Part shown: one piece after another, positions 18,575-28,626 of the stretch
How positions within the stretch are numbered: position 1 is the first letter of the stretch
Layout of the letters: each line of letters starts with the position of its first letter
Origin: Ornithobacterium rhinotracheale
GTDB taxonomy: Bacteria; Bacteroidota; Bacteroidia; Flavobacteriales; Weeksellaceae
DNA: 64,000 nt
Assembly: GCF_004088395.1 (NCBI RefSeq)
Contig: NZ_CP035107.1
Coordinates: forward strand, 1,007,001-1,071,000
Reading direction: 5' to 3'
Made by a program: the position numbers and the translations under genes
The notes under the pieces: generated by a model
What the model was told of the DNA's origin: nothing
What the model saw: only the letters and a program-made list of their open reading frames with translations
Databases searched by the model: none

Positions 18575-19426
18575 TTATGATTCTTGTGTAAGTTTTTTTA
18601 AATCTTTGTAGAAAATCTTGTCGAGCATGCGATCTGGAATGAGGTACATCGCAGCTTTAAACATTAATTTTTTTGGAGCCACGACATAGCGTGCTTTAGG
18701 TTTTTTAGCTACAAAAGCTTCCCACGCTTTGCCGGCAACAGCTTCCACGGGCAAGCCGATTTTCTCTATTTCGTCTACCGCCTTATCTAATTGTGCAAAG
18801 ATTTCGCCATAATCGGTGTCTTTATACGGATTTCCGCCTGATTTGGCTTTGCCCCAAATTTCAGTTTTAATTGGTCCTGGTTCAATTAAAACCACCTCTA
18901 CGCCGTAAATCATAAGCTCTCTTCTTAGTGCATCGTAGATGGCTTCAACTGCGTGTTTAGACGATGAGTATGGACCAAGCATAGGGCGTGTCATTACGCC
19001 AGCGGTAGAGCTAATTTGAATGACTTTTCCTTGCCATTTGGCTTCTTTTGAGGCACCGAGTAGCCACAATAATTTTTGTGTAAGATATACGGACGCAAAG
19101 ACATTTACCTCGTATTGTTGTCTTAATTCTTCAATCGGCACATGCTGAATAGGTCCATATTTGGCAACTCCTGCGTTGTTTACTAGTACGCTCAAGCCTT
19201 TTTTGCCCACCACTTTGTGGATTTCTTCCACGGCTTTGTCCACTGCAGGATAATCTGTTGTGTCAAAAACTAGCGTATGAAAAGTATTTGGGTATTTTTC
19301 TTCGAAATATTTGGCATCTTCTTTTTTGCGAACGCTCCCGAAGACATACAAACCTTTGGCTAAAAACTTTTCGCAAATGGCTTTTCCTATTCCAGAGGAA
19401 ACACCAGTAACTACTGCATATCTCAT
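18575..19426 (-). CDS. Short-chain dehydrogenase/reductase; candidate 3-ketocapnine reductase
   Basis: NAD(P)H-dependent SDR of 283 aa. The nucleotide-binding TGVSSGIGKAI is at residues 7-17, VLVNNAGVAKYG near residue 84, the catalytic serine in VIQISSTAGVM near residue 137, and the catalytic YSSSK near residue 153, followed by VLIEPGPIKTEIW. The C-terminal extension after residue 220 (RYVVAPKKLMFKAAMYLIPDRMLDKIFY) is hydrophobic and basic, fitting a membrane-associated lipid substrate. It sits between the PLP enzymes with gaps of only 6 and 21 bp. In a sphingoid or capnoid pathway it would reduce the 3-keto product. Fold is firm; substrate inferred. Confidence 0.82.
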   Translation of the reverse strand: MRYAVVTGVSSGIGKAICEKFLAKGLYVFGSVRKKEDAKYFEEKYPNTFHTLVFDTTDYPAVDKAVEEIHKVVGKKGLSVLVNNAGVAKYGPIQHVPIEELRQQYEVNVFASVYLTQKLLWLLGASKEAKWQGKVIQISSTAGVMTRPMLGPYSSSKHAVEAIYDALRRELMIYGVEVVLIEPGPIKTEIWGKAKSGGNPYKDTDYGEIFAQLDKAVDEIEKIGLPVEAVAGKAWEAFVAKKPKARYVVAPKKLMFKAAMYLIPDRMLDKIFYKDLKKLTQES

Positions 19427-19432
19427 AATTTT

Positions 19433-20431
19433 TTATTTTTTATCGATGTTAAAGCCTTGTTGCGCCATCCAATCGTCGCTGTACACTTTGTTCATATAGC
19501 GAGAGCCATGGTCTGGGAATACCACAACGCTCACGGCATCGGCTGGTAAATTATCCTTGTATTGCAATAATCCTTGCAAAACGGCACCGCTCGTATAGCC
19601 GCCCATGATTCCTTCTTGTAGGGCTAATTCGCGTGTGCGGTAGGCACTTTGCTCATCGTTTACTTTTACATATTCATCAATTACCGAAAAATCGGTGGCG
19701 CCAGGGATTAAGTTTTTGCCCAAGCCCTCGATTTGGTAAGAATGAATTAAACTTTTATCTAATTCTCCCGTTTCGTGATAATGTTTAATCACAGAGCCAT
19801 CGGCATCTACACCGATGATTTTGATGTTTGGATTTTGTTCCTTTAAATATCTAGCAATCCCCGAAATGGTTCCGCCAGTGCCAGAGCAAGCAAATAAATG
19901 CGTGATTTTGCCCTCTGTTTGTTCCCAAATCTCCTTGCCCGTAGAGTGGTAGTGGGCTTCGATATTTTTGGGATTAAAGTATTGATTGATGTAAATAGAA
20001 TTTGGAGTTTCTTCGGCGATGCGTCTTGCCGTTTCGTAATAGGAGCGAGGGTCGTCGGCAGGAACATTGGCAGGGCACATATGCACTTCTGCTCCCAATG
20101 CTTTGAGAAATGCAATTTTGTCTTCCTTGGTTTTATCGCTCACGGCTACGATACATTTGTAGCCTTTTACAATGGCATTCATAGCAATAGCAAAGCCCGT
20201 GTTGCCAGAGGTGGTTTCTACAATCGTGGCACCGGGCTTTAGCAAGCCTTTTTCTTCGGCATCTTCTATAATGTATTTTGCGATTCGGTCTTTGGCAGAA
20301 TGCCCTGGGTTGAACATTTCAAGCTTTGCAAAGACTTCGCCAGGAACCGATTGCGTAATGCGATTGAGGCGCACCATGGGTGTGTTCCCGATGAGTTCAA
20401 GTATATTGTTATAAATCTTTTTTGTTTCCAC
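19433..20431 (-). CDS. Cysteine synthase/CBS-fold PLP enzyme; candidate cysteate synthase
   Basis: PLP beta-replacement enzyme of 332 aa. It opens [17 protein letters not shown], has the PLP lysine in [20 protein letters not shown] near residue 47, [15 protein letters not shown] near residue 73, the phosphate loop [14 protein letters not shown] near residue 180, and GGYTSGA near residue 272. As first gene of the operon, it would supply the amino acid condensed by the alpha-oxoamine synthase. Cysteate made from phosphoserine and sulfite fits a sulfonolipid route; plain cysteine synthase or cystathionine synthase is the alternative. The start is a GTG (20429-20431); the frame upstream meets a stop without an ATG. 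Confidence 0.82.
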   Translation of the reverse strand: METKKIYNNILELIGNTPMVRLNRITQSVPGEVFAKLEMFNPGHSAKDRIAKYIIEDAEEKGLLKPGATIVETTSGNTGFAIAMNAIVKGYKCIVAVSDKTKEDKIAFLKALGAEVHMCPANVPADDPRSYYETARRIAEETPNSIYINQYFNPKNIEAHYHSTGKEIWEQTEGKITHLFACSGTGGTISGIARYLKEQNPNIKIIGVDADGSVIKHYHETGELDKSLIHSYQIEGLGKNLIPGATDFSVIDEYVKVNDEQSAYRTRELALQEGIMGGYTSGAVLQGLLQYKDNLPADAVSVVVFPDHGSRYMNKVYSDDWMAQQGFNIDKK

Positions 20432-20483
20432 AAAAATGAGTTTTTGTAATTAAAAAGCTAAGGTACGAATTTTAAATGAATGA

Positions 20484-20502
20484 TTGTTCTTATAATGAAC
20501 AA
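20484..20502. promoter_or_regulatory. Possible operator between divergent genes
   Basis: A small inverted repeat, TTGTTC and GAACAA with seven bases between, lies in the 163-bp gap between the cysteine-synthase-like gene (minus) and the 42-aa protein gene (plus). It is short enough to be chance. Confidence 0.25.
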
Positions 20503-20542
20503 AATTATGTATTGGTACATTACAATATCATTGATTGAAATG

Positions 20543-20574
20543 TTTTGAAAACTTATAAAGTTTAATTAAATTTG
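20543..20574 (+). promoter_or_regulatory. Promoter of the 42-aa basic protein gene
   Basis: TTTTG (20543-20547), a 19-bp spacer, then TAAATTTG (20567-20574). This matches the Bacteroidota -33/-7 consensus closely. The ATG follows 20 bp after the -7 box. Confidence 0.75.
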
Positions 20575-20594
20575 TTGTAATAAAAATTATAATT

Positions 20595-20723
20595 ATGGGA
20601 TTAAAACCAGGGCCAAAAAGAATTGCTAAGACAACTGGCAAGCCAGATAGAAGGCAGAGAGATAATAAAAGTACACCAGGCAATACGCCTTCATTAAAGC
20701 CTTCAAGAAGTACAAAAAAGTAA
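20595..20723 (+). CDS. Small basic protein of 42 aa, function unknown
   Basis: An unrecognised 42-residue protein beginning MGLKPGPKRIAKTTGKP and ending SLKPSRSTKK. It is very rich in lysine, arginine, proline, serine and threonine, with no hydrophobic segment, so it is cytosolic and probably disordered; nucleic-acid binding is a guess. Support for it being real is structural: a near-consensus promoter 20 bp upstream and a terminator hairpin starting 8 bp after the stop, which makes a compact single-gene unit. Confidence 0.7.
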   Translation: MGLKPGPKRIAKTTGKPDRRQRDNKSTPGNTPSLKPSRSTKK

Positions 20724-20730
20724 GTTGTTA

Positions 20731-20763
20731 AAAACCTCTCTTAGCCAAAGAGGGGTTTTTTAT
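20731..20763 (+). terminator. Terminator of the 42-aa protein gene
   Basis: AAAACCTCT and AGAGGGGTTTTTT form a hairpin with a T-run just after the stop at 20723. Confidence 0.8.
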
Positions 20764-20811
20764 TTGATTTCAGTTGTTGAATAGAATAATGGTGCAGATA
20801 TAATGTGCAAA

Positions 20812-20843
20812 AAAATCCCAAATTCATATGAATTTGGGATTTT
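20812..20843. terminator. Perfect 32-bp palindrome, terminator of the GH20-GH2 operon
   Basis: Two perfectly complementary 16-base halves centred on CATATG, with AAAATCCCAAATT as the outer arm. It lies 17 bp after the beta-galactosidase stop on the minus strand and ends in A/T runs on both sides, so it can act in both directions. Confidence 0.75.
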
Positions 20844-20859
20844 AAAAAAAACTCAATTA

Positions 20860-24006
<3,147 letters not shown>

Positions 24007-24016
24007 TTAATTAAAT

Positions 24017-25663
24017 TTAGTAAGCTGTTTTGTCGTAATATTTAGGATAAAAATTGATTCCTTTGAGTTTCCATTCGTCGAAATGATATGCATTTAATCT
24101 TTTTACAAAATCATCAAAATTCTTATTTTCGAGCGGCGTCCAAGCCATTTCTGCAAAGGCTTGCATGCGTGGATAAATCATGTATTCGTAGTGCAAGACA
24201 GAGGACATAAACTCCGTCCACACGGCAAATTGAGTGCCTAAGACATATTTTTGTTGCTCAGGCGATAATTTGTCTGAATTTGGGTTGTAGCCATATACCG
24301 CTTCCAATGTGTTGATTGAGAATTTTGGAGCCCAATATTTTCCGATTTCGCTACGATCTTGGTGTCTTATAAAGTAAAGGGGATTGCTTGGCGACATTAC
24401 TACATTATGTCCCATTTTTGCTGCAGCGATGCCGCCTTTTTCACCACGCCAGCTCATCACCGTAGCAGAGGGTGCTAAACCTCCTTCCAAAATTTCGTCC
24501 CAGCCGAGGAGTTTTCGGTGGTGTTTGGTTAGGAATTTCTCCATTCTTTTAATGAAATAACTTTGCAATTCGTGGGTGTCTTTCAAATTCTCCTTTTTCA
24601 TTCGGGCTTGGCAAAGCGTGCAAGTTTCCCAATGTAATTTATCTACTTCATCTCCACCGATATGAATGTATTCCGATGGGAAAATTTCCATAACTTCTTT
24701 TAAAATATTTTCTAAAAAAGTAAAAGTTTCATCTTTACCCGCACAATATTCTAAATTAAACGAATCTCTGTATTCATTGGTATGATGTAAAATGGAATTT
24801 GGCGTTTTCTGAGCTTTTCCATTACAGCTAAATTGTGGATAAGCCGCCAAAGCTGCTCCGCTGTGTCCTGGCATTTCGATTTCAGGAATCACGGTAATGT
24901 TGCGTTCCTTGGCATACGCCACAATATCCTTGGCTTGCTCTTGTGTGTAGTAGCCGCCATAGAGATATTTTTCGCCCGTAGGCACCGTATCTTTTTGGTA
25001 AATTCGAGCTTTAGGGATTTCCATACGCCAAGCACCAGTCTCTGTAAGCTTAGGATATTTTTTAATTTCCAAACGCCAGCCCTCGTTGTCGCACAAGTGC
25101 CATTGGAAAGTATTTACTTTATAAAAAGCCAACATATCAAGCGTTTGTTTAATGGCTTCGATCGAATAAAAATGACGACTCACATCAAGCATCATACCAC
25201 GCCATTTATACCTTGGGTAATCTTTAATTTGCACACTTTGCACAATTAGCGGGGCGTTGTTTCGTATCATTGGGAGCATTTGCAAAAGCGTTTGCACACC
25301 ATAAAAAGCCCCCTCACGGCTATTGTATTTCACAGTAATTTTTTCGGGATTAATTTCAAGTTCATAGCCCTCTTTGCCGAGTGAAGTAGGAGCAGTTTGG
25401 CTAAAAACGATTGCATTTTTGCTAGGAGATTTAGCATCTTTTAAATGGTAGCCCGAAATCTCCGAAATTTTATTTTTTAAATAATGAACCAATTTTTGGG
25501 TGTCTGCATCTTTTGTAGCGTTTATGCGTGTTTTTTCTGTAATCAAAAACGAGCCCTCGCCTTTGTACAATTCTACAGGCTGAGGAATGATGTGCAATTG
25601 AGCCATTGCCGTGCCTAGAAATAAACACAGAATCACGGCCCCAAATGTTTTATAAAATTTCAT
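24017..25663 (-). CDS. Exported beta-N-acetylhexosaminidase, GH20
   Basis: Releases terminal GlcNAc or GalNAc. The protein is 548 aa with a signal peptide ending near GTAMAQ. An N-terminal GH20b-type domain (about 25-145) leads into the TIM barrel at YPRYKWRGMMLDVSRHFY. The catalytic Asp-Glu pair is in YIHIGGDEVDKLHWE near residue 336, with MSWRGEKGG and WTEFMSSVLHYEYMIYPR further on. It is the first gene of the operon with the GH2 beta-galactosidase. A -7 box TAAATTTG reads on the minus strand at 25689-25696, about 26 bp upstream of the ATG. Confidence 0.96.
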   Translation of the reverse strand: MKFYKTFGAVILCLFLGTAMAQLHIIPQPVELYKGEGSFLITEKTRINATKDADTQKLVHYLKNKISEISGYHLKDAKSPSKNAIVFSQTAPTSLGKEGYELEINPEKITVKYNSREGAFYGVQTLLQMLPMIRNNAPLIVQSVQIKDYPRYKWRGMMLDVSRHFYSIEAIKQTLDMLAFYKVNTFQWHLCDNEGWRLEIKKYPKLTETGAWRMEIPKARIYQKDTVPTGEKYLYGGYYTQEQAKDIVAYAKERNITVIPEIEMPGHSGAALAAYPQFSCNGKAQKTPNSILHHTNEYRDSFNLEYCAGKDETFTFLENILKEVMEIFPSEYIHIGGDEVDKLHWETCTLCQARMKKENLKDTHELQSYFIKRMEKFLTKHHRKLLGWDEILEGGLAPSATVMSWRGEKGGIAAAKMGHNVVMSPSNPLYFIRHQDRSEIGKYWAPKFSINTLEAVYGYNPNSDKLSPEQQKYVLGTQFAVWTEFMSSVLHYEYMIYPRMQAFAEMAWTPLENKNFDDFVKRLNAYHFDEWKLKGINFYPKYYDKTAY

Positions 25664-25920
25664 ATGTTTTTAAACACCTTAAAATACACAAATTTAATGA
25701 AAAAAATTTATTATCTTAATCCAAAATAATGCATAAAACCTCAGAAAATTCCATTTCTAATATGATTTTTAGCAGACTTTTTATCTTGATAAAATAATGT
25801 ATTTCAAACACAAAGTTTCAGGTTCAGCAAGTAACAACTTGCCGAAAAACAAAAATCCAAGTTTTTTATTTTTATAAATTCGTTTTAAATAATTATTTTT
25901 GTTGAAAATTCAAGAATATT
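25664..25920. other. Divergent intergenic region, GH20 operon / serS
   Basis: About 257 bp without a gene. It holds the minus-strand box TAAATTTG (25689-25696) for the GH20 operon and a plus-strand box TATTTTTG (25894-25901) for serS. Neither has a good -33 element at the usual distance. A short hairpin, GCAAGT-AACA-ACTTGC, lies near 25829-25844; its meaning is unknown. Confidence 0.45.
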
Positions 25921-27183
25921 ATGCTACTTGTAAACGAGATTAGAGAGCAACGCGCTCGTATTGAGGAAGGTCTTAAAAAAAGAAATATCGAAGATTTAAG
26001 CTTTTTAGACCAAATTATTGAACAAGACGATATAAGAAAACAAACTCAGTTTGAATTAGATAACGCACTTTCGGAATCCAACCAGCTTTCAAAGCAAATT
26101 GGCGAGCTTTTTAAATCTGGCAAGGCACAAGAAGCCAACGAGCTTAAAGCTAAAACTGCGGATTTAAAAACTAAAACCAAAGAATTACAAGAGCAATTAA
26201 ACGCTGCGAAACAGAAAGTGGAAGAATTATTATTCCAAATTCCGAATGTTTTGCACGAGTCTGTCCCATTCGGGAAAGGCGAAAACGAGAATGTGGAAGA
26301 GTTCAGAAGTGGCGACGAATATGATAGAGAAGGGCTGCCGCACTGGGAATTGGCTAAAAAATATAATTTAATCGATTTTGAATTAGGAACTAAAATCACG
26401 GGAGCAGGTTTCCCAGTTTATCGTGGAAAAGGTGCCGTGTTACAGCGTTCTTTGATTAATTATTTCTTAAACAAAAACACCGCCGCAGGCTATGAGGAGT
26501 TTCAAATGCCGCTTATGGTAAACGAGGCTTCGGCTCGCGGAACAGGGCAATTGCCTGACAAAGAGGCGCAAATGTATGAAGTGCCACTTGACGGATTTTA
26601 TTTAATCCCGACTGCTGAGGTGCCTGTGACCAATGTGTACCGCAATGTGATTTTGGAAGACAAAGATTTCCCGATTTTAATGACAGGTTACACGCCATGT
26701 TTCCGTCGTGAGGCAGGCTCTTATGGTAAAGATGTGAGAGGGCTCAATCGTTTGCACCAATTTGACAAAGTAGAAATTGTGCGTATTGAAAAGCCAGAAA
26801 ATTCTTATGCCGCTCTAGAGGAAATGAAAAAACATGTCGCATCGATTTTAGATGAATTGGGCTTAACTTATAGAATTTTGCACCTTTGCGGTGGCGACAC
26901 AGGATTTGCATCGGCGTCTACCTACGATTTTGAAGTTTGGTCTTCGGTACAAAAAAGATGGTTGGAGGTAAGTTCTGTTTCAAACTTTGAAACTTTCCAA
27001 GCCAATCGTTTAAAATTGAGATACAAAACCGAAAAAGGCACTGCACTTTGCCACACCTTAAACGGAAGTTCATTAGCTTTGCCACGCATTGTAGCAGCAT
27101 TGCTTGAGCATTACCAAACCGAGGACGGAATCCAAATTCCAGAAGTATTGCAAGGACTTTGCGGTTTTGATGTAATTAAATAA
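25921..27183 (+). CDS. serS: Seryl-tRNA synthetase
   Basis: Class II aminoacyl-tRNA synthetase of 420 aa, normal length. Residues 1-105 form the long antiparallel coiled coil that binds tRNA-Ser (repeated KAQEANELKAKTADLKTKTKELQEQ-type heptads). The catalytic domain shows motif 2 in TPCFRREAGSYGKDVRGLNRLHQFDKVE near residues 258-285 and motif 3 near residue 375 (NGSSLALPRIVAALLEH). It is monocistronic and ends in the terminator at 27207. Confidence 0.98.
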   Translation: MLLVNEIREQRARIEEGLKKRNIEDLSFLDQIIEQDDIRKQTQFELDNALSESNQLSKQIGELFKSGKAQEANELKAKTADLKTKTKELQEQLNAAKQKVEELLFQIPNVLHESVPFGKGENENVEEFRSGDEYDREGLPHWELAKKYNLIDFELGTKITGAGFPVYRGKGAVLQRSLINYFLNKNTAAGYEEFQMPLMVNEASARGTGQLPDKEAQMYEVPLDGFYLIPTAEVPVTNVYRNVILEDKDFPILMTGYTPCFRREAGSYGKDVRGLNRLHQFDKVEIVRIEKPENSYAALEEMKKHVASILDELGLTYRILHLCGGDTGFASASTYDFEVWSSVQKRWLEVSSVSNFETFQANRLKLRYKTEKGTALCHTLNGSSLALPRIVAALLEHYQTEDGIQIPEVLQGLCGFDVIK

Positions 27184-27206
27184 ATTAAATCCATACACAA
27201 AAAAAC

Positions 27207-27246
27207 AAAACGAAGATGAGAAGCGATTTTCATCTTCGTTTTTTAT
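27207..27246 (+). terminator. serS terminator
   Basis: AACGAAGATGA pairs with TCATCTTCGTT and is followed by TTTTT. Confidence 0.9.
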
Positions 27247-27489
27247 GGTTAATTTTTCCATTTTTCTATTCTGAATTTGATTTTAATCATTGTTAAGAAT
27301 GATATTTAAAGAGTTCTGAACCTAAATTAATTATTGTGAATTTATGAAAAAATAGCTTTAAATTACAAAGTGAAAAACGACTTAGTGCAAAATAATCTTG
27401 AGTCCTATTTTTAAAAAGCAGACAACAATATGAATAAAATAAGGCAAGTTGAATAATTTTTTGGAAGCTAAAATGAGGAGGTAAAAGAA
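27247..27489. other. Gene-free stretch before the kinase pseudogene
   Basis: AT-rich, with stops in all frames and no convincing promoter, hairpin or repeat. With the serS terminator before it, this is the only gap of about 300 bp on this side of ppdK. I see nothing in it. Confidence 0.6.
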
Positions 27490-28103
27490 ATGTCGAAGCG
27501 AGCATTATCGCCGCAAGAAGTACGAGAACAGATTCAGCACATCAAACAACAGATGGAGCAAGAATCGCACAGGAAAACGCGCTAGAACAATACGCCAAAG
27601 AGGAGGGAATCTGGATCGAAGATTTCCAAACACGCTACGGTGAGTATTTAGACTACGGTGCAGAAAACATTGTATACTGGGACGAGAAAAATCCAAGTGT
27701 GGTGACCAAAGTTAACGATTTTTATTTGCACGAAACGCCACTTGAGTTTTTTGATCTATTGTCTATTCACAATGCCTTGTTTCCAGAGGTGGCTTATACG
27801 GTGCTTGGCTTTACGAGAAATCCATTGCGAGAAAATGCTTTTTCGGTGATTATTGAGCAGCCTTTCATCATCGGCGACTACGGAATGCCGTATGAAGAGG
27901 TAAAAGAACATATGGAAAAGCTGGGTTTTACCGATGAGGGCAAAACCTATGTCAACGGCAGCTATATCGTCGAGGATTTACACCCAGGCAATATTTTGAA
28001 AACACCCAAAGGCAACATCGTAGTGATAGATGAGGTAGCTTTACTCAATACGCCCGACGACGATTTTGACGGCACTATGGAATATGGTGATATCGATGTT
28101 TGA
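27490..28103 (+). pseudogene. Decayed polyvalent-protein-kinase-type gene
   Basis: An ATG at 27490 opens MSKRALSPQEVREQIQHIKQQ and runs to a TAG at 27583. In the next frame, from about 27564, a coherent protein continues: IAQENALEQYAKEEGIWIEDF, GAENIVYWDE, KVNDFYLHETPLEFFDLLSIHNALFPE, FSVIIEQPFI, ending with VEDLHPGNILKTPKGNIVVIDEVALL. This resembles the putative polyvalent protein kinase proteins common in Bacteroidota mobile DNA: a kinase-like lobe with an HxGN motif (LHPGNIL) and a following IDE. The two parts look like one gene with a small deletion and a frameshift around 27555-27565. A shortened 134-aa product from a GTG at 27699 is possible but would lack the N-lobe. Confidence 0.65.
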
Positions 28104-28444
28104 TGGGAATTTACAAATTATTTTTAGACGACATTCGTGAGGTGCCCACGGTGTATCCCTCACTTAGTAATGATGATTTTATAATCGTTCGTAATTTCTA
28201 TAACTTCAAACAAATCATTATTGAACGGGGGTTGCCCAGCTTCATCAGTTTTGATAATGATTTAGGCTTAAATCCCGACGGAACGCTTGCGCCAGATGGG
28301 TATGCAGCAGCTAAATGGCTTGTTTACGAATCGGGTTTAGATTTAAAAGAATTAAAATTTAATGTGCATTCGGCGAATCCTGTTGCCAAAAAACAAATTG
28401 AAAGTTTGCTAAATAATTACCTTAAATTCTTGAGCAATCAATGA
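28103..28444 (+). CDS. cREC-type (cyclic-phosphate-processing receiver-like) domain protein
   Basis: Small cytosolic protein of 113 aa with a receiver-like fold. LFLDDIREVP near residues 5-14 carries the acidic pair, FISFDNDLGLNPDGT near residue 48 a second acidic cluster, and FNVHSANPVAKKQIESLLNNYL near residue 88 the conserved HSxNPxGxxNI-like motif. This is the family known as cREC, proposed to process cyclic-phosphate nucleotides or RNA ends in conflict systems. The ATG at 28103 overlaps the stop of the kinase remnant by one base, so the two were an operon. Biological role unknown. Confidence 0.7.
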   Translation: MGIYKLFLDDIREVPTVYPSLSNDDFIIVRNFYNFKQIIIERGLPSFISFDNDLGLNPDGTLAPDGYAAAKWLVYESGLDLKELKFNVHSANPVAKKQIESLLNNYLKFLSNQ

Positions 28445-28626
28445 TGGGGATTTTCGGATAAAAAATTATAATTCAATAAATTTAAGCATTAGATTGAATT
28501 AGCTTTTTGTAAAATGTACACCTTTTGATGAATATCAATATTTATTAAAATATGATTTATTTCATTTCTGAAAATCAATCAAGTTTTGAGAAAATATTTA
28601 ATTTTACTGGAAAATATTTAAAAATT

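Noticed and set aside
27699-28103. Intact 134-aa gene from GTG
   Set aside because: The same frame carries family-like sequence well upstream of the GTG, so this is the tail of a longer, broken gene.
28552-28626. Upstream start of ppdK
   Set aside because: The 25 added residues are not family-like; MSNKEKYVY at 28627 fits the normal start.
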